This document shows, in pieces, positions 15,458-24,283 of a stretch of 64,000 nt of DNA. The notes beneath the pieces are model-generated. The model searched no databases and was not told the DNA's origin. It was given only the letters and a program-made list of their open reading frames with translations. A program made the translations under genes and the position numbers. The stretch is from Poriferisodalis sp026713105 (lineage in GTDB: Bacteria; Actinomycetota; Acidimicrobiia; Acidimicrobiales; Poriferisodalaceae): the NCBI GenBank assembly GCA_965115995.1, contig OZ220472.1, positions 744,001-808,000 of the forward strand. Reading direction: 5' to 3'. The number at the start of each line of letters is the position of its first letter. Position 1 is the stretch's first letter.

Positions 15458-15545
15458 GTCACGCTGCCTTGTCGATCTCGGGGTTTCTGCGGTGCCCAGT
15501 ATGGGCGCTGGCGACGAGACGCACCGAAGGTGGCAGGCTGAGGCC

Positions 15546-16682
15546 GTGCCCACGCAGCAGCGAGCGATCCCGTGCGTGCTGATGCGGGGAGGCACGTCGC
15601 GGGGGCCCTTCTTTGCCGCCGGGGGCTTGCCTGGCGATCCGGCGCTGCGAGACGCGGTGCTGGTGGCCGTCATGGGGACTCCCGCGGGTCGCCAGATCGA
15701 CGGGCTGGGCGGTGGCACGACGGTTACCAGCAAAGTGGCTGTCGTGGGGCCGTCGGATCACCCTGATGCCGACGTGGACTACCTGTTTGCCCAGGTCGAC
15801 CCGGTGTGGGGCACGGTTGACACCAAACCGACCTGCGGGAACATGCTGGTCGGGGTAGGGCCGTATGCCATCGAACACGGTCTGGTGGCGGCAGGAGACC
15901 CGTCCACGTCGCTGGTGGTTCGCAACGTCAACACCGGCAGCTTCATTGACGTGGTCTGCTGCACGCCCGGCGGCGAGTTGACCTACGAGGGCGACTGCGC
16001 GATCGACGGGGTAGACGGCACGGCGGCGCCGGTGGAGTTGCGGTTCCGCGGCATCGAGGGTTCGGTGACTGGCTCGATGTTGCCGACCGGGTGCGTGAGC
16101 GAGCCGATCACCACGGGTGGAGTCGAGGTGGAGGCGACGCTCATCGACGTGGCCATGCCGATGGTGATGGTGCGGGCAAGCGAACTTCGCCGAAGCGGCG
16201 ATGAGGCACCGGAGGAATTTGATTCGGATCCCGAGTTCATGGCGACTATGGAGGCGATCCGCCGTGAGGCAGGTGAGCGCATGGGTCTCGGCGACGTGTC
16301 GCGCAGCGTTGTGCCGAAGTTCGGCCTGCTCTCAGCGGCCCGTGAAGGTGGCACGATCACGTCGCGCTACTTCACCCCGACCCAATGTCATCCCGCCCAC
16401 GCGGTGTCGGGCGGGATCTGTGTGGCTGCGGCCGCAGCCGTGCCGGGGACGGTGGCTGCGTCGTTGGCGTCGCCGACAGGTCAGGACGGCGACAGAGGAT
16501 CTGCCGCTGACGGCGCGCCCGTCGACATCGTGATCGAGCACCCCAGCGGCTCACTCGAGGTGAGCCTGGTGACTGCGCCGGGAGCCGACAGGTTGCAGGT
16601 CGTCTCGGGCGGCGTGACGCGTACTGCCCGCAAGATCATGTCCGGAACCGTCTACGTGCCTGAGCAGGTGTGGTCGGGCTGA
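15546..16682 (+). CDS. PrpF-family isomerase (4-oxalomesaconate tautomerase-like), copy 1
   Basis: A 378-residue protein of the PrpF / diaminopimelate-epimerase fold. Characteristic blocks are RAIPCVLMRGGTSRGPFF, GRQIDGLGGGTTVTSKVA, VDYLFAQV, PTCGNMLVGVGPYAIEHGL, SMLPTG and VPKFGLLS. The family shifts double bonds in tricarboxylates such as aconitate or 4-oxalomesaconate. It is paralogous to the LigU copy at 20966-22096, but diverged, and it stands apart from the lig cluster next to the LLM/P450 genes, so the substrate may differ. The GTG start at 15546 follows a CAGGCT hexamer by six bases. It is divergent from the LLM gene and convergent with the P450. Confidence 0.85.
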   Translation: MPTQQRAIPCVLMRGGTSRGPFFAAGGLPGDPALRDAVLVAVMGTPAGRQIDGLGGGTTVTSKVAVVGPSDHPDADVDYLFAQVDPVWGTVDTKPTCGNMLVGVGPYAIEHGLVAAGDPSTSLVVRNVNTGSFIDVVCCTPGGELTYEGDCAIDGVDGTAAPVELRFRGIEGSVTGSMLPTGCVSEPITTGGVEVEATLIDVAMPMVMVRASELRRSGDEAPEEFDSDPEFMATMEAIRREAGERMGLGDVSRSVVPKFGLLSAAREGGTITSRYFTPTQCHPAHAVSGGICVAAAAAVPGTVAASLASPTGQDGDRGSAADGAPVDIVIEHPSGSLEVSLVTAPGADRLQVVSGGVTRTARKIMSGTVYVPEQVWSG

Positions 16683-16717
16683 GTCGTCGTTCCTCGGCGA
16701 AGCCGCCGTCGAACCGT

Positions 16718-18028
16718 TCAGTCCCAGTCGAGCCAAAGTTCCTCAGGGCCGCGGAAGGTGATGTTGGGGAACGTCCAGTAGTCCTGCGGCACCAGCCGCA
16801 GCGACGGCACCCGCTGGGTCAGGATCTCCAGCGCGATCCGTGCCTCCATGCGGGCCAGGTTCGCGCCCAGGCAGAAGTGGATGCCCTTACCGAAGCTGAT
16901 GTGGCGGTGCGGATCGGGCCGGGTGAAGTCGTAGTCGTTGACGTCGAACCGGTCGGTTTCGGCGAACGCGCACGGCTCGCGGTTCGCCGCTGCGAAGTTC
17001 AGGAAGACCCGCGTCCCTGTCGGCAACTGCACGCCGCCGAGCTCGGTGTCGCGGGTGGTGACGCGGCGCCAGGCCACTTGGCTGGAGTCGAACCGCAGGG
17101 TCTCTTCGACCGCCGTAGGGATCAACGACGGGTCGTCGCACAGCGCTTCCCATTGATCTCGTCGCGGCAGCAGGCACCGCAGGGTGTTGCAGAGCAGGTT
17201 CGTGACCGGATCGTGGCCGGCGAAGGAGATGCCGTAGATGATCGACTCGACTTCTCGATAGGCGAGTCCGGTGCCTCCGGCGGGATCCGGGTCGGCATCG
17301 TGGGCGTCGAGCAGCTCGGAGCAGAAGTCGTCGGTGCGGTTGCGGTGGCGCTCGGCCACGAACTCACGGCAGTAGCGCCAGTACGCCAGCATCCCCTCGG
17401 CCATGTGGGCCTGCTCGGCCGCTGTGGGTTTGCCCCAAGCGAACGCCTTGCGGTTGACGCACCACGACTTCAGCATGAGATCGTTGGTGGGCGGGAATCC
17501 GATGAAGCGGAACACGATCTCCGCCGGCAGCGGGAACGCGACGGCCTTCACGTAGTCGGCCGGTGCGGCTCCGGCCAGCATCTCGTCGATCAACTCGGTC
17601 GCCCGTGATGCCATGTAGTCCTCGAGCGTGCGCAGGCGCCGCACCGAGAACCCGGCACGGGTAAACGCGCGGATGCGTCCATGATCGGGTTCGGCCCGGT
17701 TCGACATCACCGCCTGGGGGTCGTAGTCGGGTGCGGACAGCACCTCTGCAGCCTCGGGCGCCAGCGGGAAGATCGGGTCCTGCACGTTGGACGAGGCATA
17801 GGTGTCGGGGTCCATGAAGACCGCCTCGATGTCGTCCATGCGGGTCACCACCACGTGGCCCATCTCGGCGGCATAGAAGACCGGGTGGTCCTCGCGCAGC
17901 TGCGCAGCGATCGGATACGGATCGGCCAAGTACTCCTCGCTGAGCGGCGACCAGCTCTCGTGCACGGGGCAGCCCGGCGGCGGCGGAGCCAGCCGATCCG
18001 GTGCGGTGTGGTACGAGTCTGTGCTCAC
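16718..18028 (-). CDS. cytochrome P450
   Basis: A 436-residue soluble bacterial P450. The heme-binding loop FGKGIHFCLGANLARME has the ligand at Cys386. The K-helix is EETLRF, and the I-helix reads ISFAGHDPVTN, where a proline interrupts the usual AGxDT, leaving Thr two residues later. It starts MSTDSYHTAPDRLAPPPPGCPVHESW. No ferredoxin or reductase gene is adjacent. It inserts oxygen into an unknown substrate; a position between catabolic genes fits hydroxylation or O-demethylation of an aromatic or terpenoid, but that is inference. AGGGAGAC precedes the ATG at 18028. Confidence 0.93.
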   Translation of the reverse strand: MSTDSYHTAPDRLAPPPPGCPVHESWSPLSEEYLADPYPIAAQLREDHPVFYAAEMGHVVVTRMDDIEAVFMDPDTYASSNVQDPIFPLAPEAAEVLSAPDYDPQAVMSNRAEPDHGRIRAFTRAGFSVRRLRTLEDYMASRATELIDEMLAGAAPADYVKAVAFPLPAEIVFRFIGFPPTNDLMLKSWCVNRKAFAWGKPTAAEQAHMAEGMLAYWRYCREFVAERHRNRTDDFCSELLDAHDADPDPAGGTGLAYREVESIIYGISFAGHDPVTNLLCNTLRCLLPRRDQWEALCDDPSLIPTAVEETLRFDSSQVAWRRVTTRDTELGGVQLPTGTRVFLNFAAANREPCAFAETDRFDVNDYDFTRPDPHRHISFGKGIHFCLGANLARMEARIALEILTQRVPSLRLVPQDYWTFPNITFRGPEELWLDWD

Positions 18029-18095
18029 GGGGCCGTCTCCCTGCGGATCGCCGGGCGCTCGCCAGCGCCGGCAACGCCTATCATCGTCGGCCCGC

Positions 18096-18169
18096 GGGCG
18101 ATTGGCTCAGATGGTTAGAGCGCTGCCTTCACACGGCAGAGGTCACTGGTTCGAGTCCAGTATCGCCCA
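18096..18169 (+). tRNA. tRNA-Val(CAC)
   Basis: The 74-base cloverleaf is complete: acceptor GGGCGAT pairs with ATCGCCC, D-stem GCTC/GAGC, anticodon stem CTGCC/GGCAG around loop TTCACAC (anticodon CAC, reads GTG), T-arm ACTGG-TTCGAGT-CCAGT, discriminator A. The terminal CCA is not encoded. No copy of its 3' end was seen elsewhere in the window, so no integrated element is indicated. Confidence 0.96.
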
Positions 18170-18199
18170 CTTCGTCGGCCCTGCATGAGGCGCCACAGC

Positions 18200-19063
18200 T
18201 CAGCCGTGTTCGGCGAGGTGGCTGAGCAGCAGCTCGGTGAAGACGCCGGGCGCCTCGTCGGTGACGAAATGGTTGACACCGTCGATTTCCTCGAAGCGGT
18301 ACGGGCCGGTCACGTGGCCGGCGGTGTTCTCCGCTGCCATGCGGCCTACGGTCACGTCCTCGTTGCCCCAGACGTACATGGTGGGGACGGCGGTCGGCGG
18401 GGTGCCGTTGGATTGGATCCTTGAGGGACCCATCGCCCGATACCAGTTGACGGCGGCGTCGAGGGCATCCCGCTCGCCGAGCGTCGAGAGGTAGGCGTCG
18501 ATGTCGGCCTCGGGAACTCCGTTGCGAGCCATCGCTCGCCGCAGGGGACCGGCGGCGTCGACGAGCAGGTTGTCGGTTGCCTCGGAACGCTGGAACGCCG
18601 GGTGATGGCGCGAGCGATGGGGTTGTTCGGGGTCATCCCGCATCGCCGACATGAATGCCACGGGATGGGGCCGCGAAATAACGCTCAACGAGATGACCCG
18701 CTCGGTGTGGTGCGCGGCGATGAACCAGCCGAGCGCGCCTCCCCAGTCATGCCCGACGATGTGAAACCGATCCGCTTCGAGACTGTCAGCGATGCCCAAC
18801 ACATCGGCCAAGAGAAATTCGACGCGGTAGTTGTCGATGCCCCCCGGGCGGGCGCCTGCCGAGTAACCCCGCTGATCGGGGGCGCAGGCGCGGTACCCGG
18901 CTGCCGCTAGCGCGGGCAATTCGGCACGCCAGGTGTGGCGCGTCTGCGGAAACCCGTGCAGCAGCAGTACCGCGGGGCCGTCCGCCGGGCCGGCGACATC
19001 CGCGGTGAAGTGCAACCCGTTCGACTCGATCACGGTCGTGTTGACGCCGTTCGTGCTCGTCAT
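18200..19063 (-). CDS. alpha/beta hydrolase, epoxide hydrolase-like
   Basis: A 287-residue alpha/beta hydrolase with the HGFPQTRHTW oxyanion motif and an aspartate nucleophile, Asp106 in VGHDWGGALGW. This is the pattern of epoxide hydrolases and haloacid or haloalkane dehalogenases, not of serine esterases. The cap region follows (RPHPVAFMSAMRDDPEQ), then VWGNEDVTVG and the catalytic His in IDGVNHFVTDEAP. The start ATG at 19063 has GAAAGG upstream; a TTG-initiated extension to 19162 lacks homology. It is divergent from the ligJ operon, sharing a 155-bp promoter region, so it may act on a related aromatic substrate. Confidence 0.85.
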   Translation of the reverse strand: MTSTNGVNTTVIESNGLHFTADVAGPADGPAVLLLHGFPQTRHTWRAELPALAAAGYRACAPDQRGYSAGARPGGIDNYRVEFLLADVLGIADSLEADRFHIVGHDWGGALGWFIAAHHTERVISLSVISRPHPVAFMSAMRDDPEQPHRSRHHPAFQRSEATDNLLVDAAGPLRRAMARNGVPEADIDAYLSTLGERDALDAAVNWYRAMGPSRIQSNGTPPTAVPTMYVWGNEDVTVGRMAAENTAGHVTGPYRFEEIDGVNHFVTDEAPGVFTELLLSHLAEHG

Positions 19064-19218
19064 CGCTACGGCCCTTTCGGCGGAGTGAGGTGACGCACAG
19101 CATGCCGCAACAGTTGGACGTTTCGCTGGGAGCGAGCGAATATGGTCGCCCCCGGCAGCCAACGGCTGCGAGCGCCGCTGGAGAGTCGTGGGGATCGATC
19201 AGGGGAGGGGAGGTTGCG

Positions 19219-20271
19219 GTGATCATTGACTGCCACGGCCACTACACCACAGCGCCTCCGCAGCTCGGCGAGTACCGCGACGCCCAGCGCGCCGCGCTCG
19301 ATGTCGATCCGGACGTCGTCGGCGCCAAGGGTGTGCTGGACATCAGCGACGACGAGATTCGTCACAGCATCGAGCAGAATCAGCTACGGCTGCAGCGTGA
19401 ACGCGGCTCGGACCTCACGATCTTCTCGCCGCGAGCCTCGTGGATGGGCCACCACGAAGGCAACGAGCACACGTCTCGCTTCTGGTCTGAGCACTGCAAT
19501 GAGCTCATCCGCCGGGTCTGCGACCTGTTTCCGCAGAACTTCGTGCCGGTCTGCCAGCTGCCGCAGTCGCCGGGCGTGCCGATCGACAGCTCGGTGCGTG
19601 AGCTGTATCGCTGCGTTGACGAGATGGGCTTCATCGGCTGCAATGTCAGCCCTGACCCTTCCGGCGGCTATTGGACGGGGCCGCCTCTGAGCGACCGCTA
19701 CTGGTGGCCGCTGTGGGAGGCCATGGCCGAGCTGGACGTGCCGGGCATGATCCACGTCAGCGGGACGTGCAACCCCAACTTCCACGCCACCAGCTCGCAC
19801 TACCTGGGGTCGGACACCACGGCGTTTGTCCAGATGATGATGAGCGACCTGTTCGCCGATCACCCCGACCTGCGCTTCGTGATCCCCCATGGCGGGGGAG
19901 CGGTGCCCTACCACTGGGGCAGGTTCCGAGGGATGGCCCAGGACATGGGGCTGGGGTTGCTCGACGAGCTGCTGCTGGGCAACGTGTACTTCGACACCTG
20001 CGTGTATCACCAGCCCGGCATCGACGTGCTGGTCGAGGTGATCCCCCCACAGAATATCCTGTTCGCCTCGGAGATGGTGGGCGCCGTACGTGGCATCGAC
20101 CCGACCACGGGATGCAACTACGACGACACCAAGCGCTACATCGACGCAGCCCATCTCACCGACGCCTCCCGACGCATGATCTTCAGCGAGAATGCGTTGC
20201 GGGTGTATCCCCGTCTGGCCGCCGCGCTGGAAGCTCAGCAAGTGCAGTCACCGGCGACTGAGGAGGTTTGA
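19219..20271 (+). CDS. ligJ: 4-oxalomesaconate hydratase (amidohydrolase family)
   Basis: A 350-residue amidohydrolase-superfamily protein that matches the LigJ type. Metal-binding His6 and His8 lie in DCHGHYTT; later blocks are IFSPRASWMGHHEGN, GCNVSPDPSGGYWTGPPL, HVSGTCNPNFHATSSHYLG, VIPHGGGAVPYHWGR and ENALRVYPR. LigJ hydrates 4-oxalomesaconate to 4-carboxy-4-hydroxy-2-oxoadipate in the protocatechuate 4,5-cleavage pathway. The GTG start at 19219 is chosen for the strong AGGGGAGGGGAGG just upstream. It is the first gene of ligJKUI; the stop overlaps the next start (TGATG). Confidence 0.88.
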   Translation: MIIDCHGHYTTAPPQLGEYRDAQRAALDVDPDVVGAKGVLDISDDEIRHSIEQNQLRLQRERGSDLTIFSPRASWMGHHEGNEHTSRFWSEHCNELIRRVCDLFPQNFVPVCQLPQSPGVPIDSSVRELYRCVDEMGFIGCNVSPDPSGGYWTGPPLSDRYWWPLWEAMAELDVPGMIHVSGTCNPNFHATSSHYLGSDTTAFVQMMMSDLFADHPDLRFVIPHGGGAVPYHWGRFRGMAQDMGLGLLDELLLGNVYFDTCVYHQPGIDVLVEVIPPQNILFASEMVGAVRGIDPTTGCNYDDTKRYIDAAHLTDASRRMIFSENALRVYPRLAAALEAQQVQSPATEEV

Positions 20272-20969
20272 TGTCTTCAGGATCGGCCCACGGCCGCCAC
20301 GTCGTGGTGCGTTCCATCGAACGTGCCCTCGGCGCGGACATTGCGGGACTGGGCGAGGCGGGCACTGCGACTGTGCACGAGGCGATCGGACGCCGCGGCT
20401 ATCTCGGGCCTGAGCTGCAGCCGATCCAGCAAGGCGTCAAAGTGGCCGGCTCGGCGGTCACCGTGCGCTCGCACCCGGGCGACAACATCATGATCCACGC
20501 TGCGGTGGAGGTCTGCCAGCCGGGAGACCTGCTGGTCGTCACTAACACGGCCCCGTCGACTCATGGCATGTTCGGCGACCTGCTGGCGTCCTCGCTGATG
20601 TCACGTGGTGTCGTCGGGCTGGTCATGGATGCCGGTGTACGCGACACCATGGACCTGCGGGCCATGGGCTTTTGGGTGTGGACCCGGTACGTGTCCTGCG
20701 AAGGCACCGTCAAGGCCAGCCCGGGATCGGTCAACGTACCCATCAGCATCAACGGCGTAATCATCGAACCGGGCGACGTGATCTGCGCCGACGATGACGG
20801 CGTCGTCGCTGTGCGACGCGACGAAGCCAGTTGGGCGTTGGAGCGGTCCAACGCTCGGCTTGAGACTGAAGCCGAAACCCGGGCCCGCCTGCAGGCGGGC
20901 GAGCTGGGACTCGACATGTACGGGCTGCGCCGCAAGCTGGTCGAGCTGGGCGTGGAGTGGATCGAGTGA
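20271..20969 (+). CDS. ligK: 4-carboxy-4-hydroxy-2-oxoadipate aldolase
   Basis: A 232-residue RraA/HMG-aldolase-family protein. Core motifs are HEAIGRRGYLGPELQPI, GDNIMIHAAVEVCQPGDLLVV, GLVMDAGVRDTMDLRAMGFWV and VNVPISINGVIIEPGDVICADDDGVVAVRR. The Gly-rich and Arg/Asp residues bind the metal and pyruvate enolate. It splits 4-carboxy-4-hydroxy-2-oxoadipate into pyruvate and oxaloacetate, the last lig step. The ATG at 20271 overlaps the ligJ stop, and the GTGA at its end overlaps ligU, so translation is coupled. RraA-like regulators share the fold, but the neighbours make the aldolase role much more likely. Confidence 0.9.
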   Translation: MSSGSAHGRHVVVRSIERALGADIAGLGEAGTATVHEAIGRRGYLGPELQPIQQGVKVAGSAVTVRSHPGDNIMIHAAVEVCQPGDLLVVTNTAPSTHGMFGDLLASSLMSRGVVGLVMDAGVRDTMDLRAMGFWVWTRYVSCEGTVKASPGSVNVPISINGVIIEPGDVICADDDGVVAVRRDEASWALERSNARLETEAETRARLQAGELGLDMYGLRRKLVELGVEWIE

Positions 20970-22096
20970 GCCCAAGCCTGCACGAGGCGGCGGCGGCCGG
21001 GGTGCGCTGCATGGTCATGCGAGGCGGCACCTCCAAGGGCGCATACTTCGTTGCCGACGAGCTGCCGGACGATCCCGACGAGCGCGATGGGTTGCTGGCG
21101 CGGATCATGGGTTCGCCTGACGCCCGCCAGATCGACGGCATCGGCGGAGCGCACCCGCTGACGTCCAAGGTGGCGGTCGTTTCGGCGGCGGCTGGGCGCG
21201 ATGCCGATGTGGACTACCTGTTCCTGCAGGTGGGCGTCGACGATGGCTCGGTCAGCGATCGTCAGAACTGCGGCAACTTGCTGGCCGGCGTCGGGCAATT
21301 CGCAGTCGAGCGGGGACTCGTCGCTGCCGCCGTCGGCGAGGCCCAGGTGAGGATTCGCATGGTCAACAGCGATTCGATAGCGACAGCAACGTTTCCGCTG
21401 GAGGGCGGCCTGCCGACCTATGACGGTGACACGTCGATCTCCGGGGTTCCGGGCAGCTCAGCTCAGGTCCGCCTGGACTTTGCCGACACTGCGGGGTCGT
21501 CATGCGGTGCCCTGCTGCCGACCGGTGCTGTTGCTGATCTGATTGACGGCGTCGAGGCAACCTGCGTCGACAACGGCATGCCGACGGTCGTGCTGCGGGC
21601 GGCCGATCTGGGCATCGCCGGCGACGAGGCACCGAGAGAGCTCGAGGCCGACCAACCGTTCAGGGAGCGCTTGGAAGACATCCGCCTGCAGGCTGGAGAG
21701 TCGATGAACCTCGGTGATGTGAGTGCAGCCACGGTGCCGAAGATGACGCTGGTGTCTGCTCCCCGGGCGAACGGGCACATCTGCACCCGCACATTCATCC
21801 CGCACCGCTGCCACGACGCCATCGGTGTTCTGGGAGCGGTGAGCGTGGCCACCGCGTTGCGGCTGCCCGGTGGTGTGGGCTCGGAGCTGCTGCGTGCTGG
21901 GGCCGATCCCGACCTGGTGGAGATCGAGCACCCGACGGGCATCTTTGCCGCTCGGGTGGAGTTGACCCACGGCGCCCAGGGCCCCGTCGTGAGGCGATCC
22001 GGCATCGTTCGCACCGCTCGCAAGCTGTTCGACGGCCACGTATTTCCCCGGAGCGCAGCATTTCCCACGAGCGCAGGTCCCTACCGAGACGCCTGA
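20966..22096 (+). CDS. ligU: 4-oxalomesaconate tautomerase (PrpF family)
   Basis: A 376-residue PrpF-fold isomerase: MVMRGGTSKGAYFVADELP, ARQIDGIGGAHPLTSKVAVV, VDYLFLQV, NCGNLLAGVGQFAVERGL, ALLPTG, NLGDVSAATVPKMTLVS, RTARKLFDGHVF. In the lig pathway this enzyme converts 4-oxalomesaconate between the tautomers made by LigI and used by LigJ. The GTG at 20966 overlaps the ligK stop in GTGA; the slightly earlier GTG at 20957 is less likely. The stop overlaps the ligI ATG. A second, diverged family member lies at 15546-16682. Confidence 0.9.
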   Translation: MSPSLHEAAAAGVRCMVMRGGTSKGAYFVADELPDDPDERDGLLARIMGSPDARQIDGIGGAHPLTSKVAVVSAAAGRDADVDYLFLQVGVDDGSVSDRQNCGNLLAGVGQFAVERGLVAAAVGEAQVRIRMVNSDSIATATFPLEGGLPTYDGDTSISGVPGSSAQVRLDFADTAGSSCGALLPTGAVADLIDGVEATCVDNGMPTVVLRAADLGIAGDEAPRELEADQPFRERLEDIRLQAGESMNLGDVSAATVPKMTLVSAPRANGHICTRTFIPHRCHDAIGVLGAVSVATALRLPGGVGSELLRAGADPDLVEIEHPTGIFAARVELTHGAQGPVVRRSGIVRTARKLFDGHVFPRSAAFPTSAGPYRDA

Positions 22097-22968
22097 TGGC
22101 CCGCCCGATCCTGCCACCGCACCCTTCGCCGCACGCGCCCACCGCGTTCGCGCCACCGCCTGGCGCGACTGACGCGCACTGCCACGTCTTCGGCCCCGCG
22201 CACCAGTTTCCGTTCGCACCCGAGGCCACCTACATCCCTCCCGACGCCGGCATCGACGACTTCGAAGTGCTCCAGGAGCGCTTGGGCCTCTCCCGAGCGG
22301 TTTTCGTGCAGGCAAGCTGCCATGGCACCGACAACGCCGCGATGGTCGACGCGCTTGTCCGCGGCAAGGGCCGTTACGCGGGTGTCGCAATGATCGACGA
22401 GTCGTTCAGCGACGCCGACATCGCTGCGTTGCACGATGTCGGCGTGCGCGGCACCAGGTTCAACTTCGTCGCCCACCTCGGCGGAGCGCCCGACCTCGAG
22501 GTGTTCTGGCGGTTGGTGGATCGAGTCCAGCCGTTCGGCTGGCACATAGTGCTGCATTTCGATGCGAAAGACCTGCCGTCGTATGCCGAGATGCTCGACC
22601 GGATGCCGTGCCCGTACGTGATCGACCACATGGCGCGCGTCGATGCGGGGGCCGGTCTCGACCAGGAGCCGTTCGGCGCCCTGCTGGAGCTGATGCGCGA
22701 TGAGCGAGCGTGGGTGAAGGTGTCAGGCGCGGAGCGGCTCAGCCGCGACGGGACCCCGCCGTACGACGATGTCGTGCCCTACGCCCAAGCACTCATTGCT
22801 GCGGCGCCCGAGCGGATCCTGTGGGGCACCGACTGGCCCCATCCCAACGTGCGCCACATGCCCGACGATGGCGACCTCACCGACGTGCTCGCGGTGTTCG
22901 CCCCCGACGAGGCGACCCGTAACCGGATTCTGGTCACCAACCCCGAGACGCTGTACGACTTCGGCTGA
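22096..22968 (+). CDS. ligI: 2-pyrone-4,6-dicarboxylate lactonase
   Basis: A 290-residue amidohydrolase-superfamily enzyme. It has TDAHCHVFGPAHQFPFAPEATYIPPDA with His28 and His30, GTRFNFVAHLGGAPD, WHIVLHFDAKDLP, YVIDHMARVDA, and LWGTDWPHPN with the catalytic Asp. LigI hydrolyses 2-pyrone-4,6-dicarboxylate to 4-oxalomesaconate. LigI family members manage this without the usual metal, which the sequence itself cannot show. It is the last gene of ligJKUI; the start overlaps the ligU stop in TGATG. It is convergent with ligB across a 59-bp gap in which no clear terminator is seen. Confidence 0.92.
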   Translation: MARPILPPHPSPHAPTAFAPPPGATDAHCHVFGPAHQFPFAPEATYIPPDAGIDDFEVLQERLGLSRAVFVQASCHGTDNAAMVDALVRGKGRYAGVAMIDESFSDADIAALHDVGVRGTRFNFVAHLGGAPDLEVFWRLVDRVQPFGWHIVLHFDAKDLPSYAEMLDRMPCPYVIDHMARVDAGAGLDQEPFGALLELMRDERAWVKVSGAERLSRDGTPPYDDVVPYAQALIAAAPERILWGTDWPHPNVRHMPDDGDLTDVLAVFAPDEATRNRILVTNPETLYDFG

Positions 22969-23027
22969 GCAGATCGACTGCTTGATGCCCTTGCGGAGCC
23001 GCTGGAGAGCTCGAGCCGCAGCTTGGG

Positions 23028-23882
23028 CTAGTGGGCGTTCTGCAGGATCAGCAGCCCGTTGCTGGTGTTGGAGGTTGGCACGTGGTGCATGCGAAAGACC
23101 TCGTCGACGTGGTCGTCGAGCGCTCCCCGCATCACGAACCACATCACCAGCTCGATTCCCTCCGAACCTGCTTCGCGGATGTACTCGTCGTGCGGGCGCC
23201 TGCAGCCGACGCCTGGCTGAGCAATCAGCTCGTCCATGAAGGCCTGGTCGAAGTCGGCGTTGATCAGGCCGGCTCGCTCGCCCTGGAGCTGGTGCGACAT
23301 GCCACCGGTTCCGAAGACGGCAACCTTCATCGAGTCTGCGTCTGAGCCGTCATAGCTGTCGAGCGCCCGCCGGATTGCCCGCCCGAGGTCGAAGCATCGC
23401 TTGCCAGACGGCGGCGGGTATTGGATGACGTTGACGCACAGCGGGATGATCCGGCACGGCCATGCATCGGGCTCGCCGAACATCACCGACAGCGGCACCG
23501 TGAGGCCGTGGTCGACATCCATCTCGTTGACGATCGTGATGTCGAACTCGTCGCCGATGAGCGACTCCGCGAGGTGCCACGCCAGCTCAGGGTGCCCCTG
23601 CACAGTGGGGACCTGCCGGGGGCCGTAGCCCTCGTCGGCGGGCTGGAACTCGGTCGCGACGCCGAGCGCGAAGGTGGGGATCAGTTTCAGCGAGAAGGCG
23701 GAGGCGTGATCGTTGTAGACGACGATGCAGACGTCGGGCCGCTGGGAGGCCATCCACTCGCGGGCGGGCTGGATCTTCTCGAAATAGCTGCGCCAGTAGG
23801 GCTCCTCCTGCTTGCCGTGGTCGATGGCAGCGCCAACTGCGGGGACATGGGACGTGCCGATGCCGCCGATGAGGGTGGTCAT
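23028..23882 (-). CDS. ligB: protocatechuate 4,5-dioxygenase, beta subunit
   Basis: A 284-residue catalytic subunit of a class III extradiol dioxygenase. The non-heme iron ligands are visible as His12 (GTSHVPAVGAAIDHG), His59 (YNDHASAF) and Glu241 (EAGSEGIELVMWF). The acid/base His197 is in GTGGMSHQLQGERAG. These positions agree closely with the known Sphingomonas LigB (12, 61, 242, 195). The enzyme opens protocatechuate between C4 and C5. The start overlaps the ligA stop by four bases (ATGA). It is divergently arranged from the ATP-grasp operon, via ligA. Confidence 0.95.
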   Translation of the reverse strand: MTTLIGGIGTSHVPAVGAAIDHGKQEEPYWRSYFEKIQPAREWMASQRPDVCIVVYNDHASAFSLKLIPTFALGVATEFQPADEGYGPRQVPTVQGHPELAWHLAESLIGDEFDITIVNEMDVDHGLTVPLSVMFGEPDAWPCRIIPLCVNVIQYPPPSGKRCFDLGRAIRRALDSYDGSDADSMKVAVFGTGGMSHQLQGERAGLINADFDQAFMDELIAQPGVGCRRPHDEYIREAGSEGIELVMWFVMRGALDDHVDEVFRMHHVPTSNTSNGLLILQNAH

Positions 23883-24283
23883 GAGCTGGGACTTTCCGGT
23901 GGCTCGCCGATGCGACGGTTGCCGGCAACCGGGCGGCCGCCGTCAATCATCATCTGGGTGAATTCCTGGCTGCTGATGCCCGACATGGACCCGCCGACGT
24001 CCTGCATCGACAGGCCGTCGAAGATGGCCAGCTTGAATGTGTAGTAGATGTTGCCGCCGAGGCGCAGCATGCCCAGCCAGTCCCGTTCCAGGACTGCTTG
24101 GCGCTGGGAGAGTGTGAGGTCGAAGCCGTCCAAATAGGTGTGCTCGTCGGCCCCGAAGCGCTCCCGGTTGGCCTCGGAGTTGAGGCTCATGCAGAACATG
24201 TTCAGGCGATAGCCCTGCTGGGACCGCCGGCCGTCGAAGACGTAGGTTCCCGGGATGTCGTCGTAGTCACGCACCGCCGCCAT
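23879..24283 (-). CDS. ligA: protocatechuate 4,5-dioxygenase, alpha subunit
   Basis: A 134-residue small subunit: DYDDIPGTYVFDGRRSQQGYRLNMFCMSLNSEANRERF followed by FDLTLSQRQAVLERDWLGMLRLGGNIYYTFKLAIFDGLSMQDVGGSMSG. It forms a lid over the LigB active site. The ATG at 24283 (MAAVRDYDD) is preferred over an upstream in-frame start because GAGGGGGCGG lies directly before it. The frame ends PPESPSS and overlaps ligB. First gene of ligAB, transcribed from the 112-bp region shared with the ATP-grasp gene. Confidence 0.94.
   Translation of the reverse strand: MAAVRDYDDIPGTYVFDGRRSQQGYRLNMFCMSLNSEANRERFGADEHTYLDGFDLTLSQRQAVLERDWLGMLRLGGNIYYTFKLAIFDGLSMQDVGGSMSGISSQEFTQMMIDGGRPVAGNRRIGEPPESPSS

Noticed and set aside
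18096..18169. tRNA-Val as an attachment site of an integrated element
   Set aside because: I saw no direct repeat of its 3' end and no integrase next to it; the flanking genes are ordinary metabolic genes.
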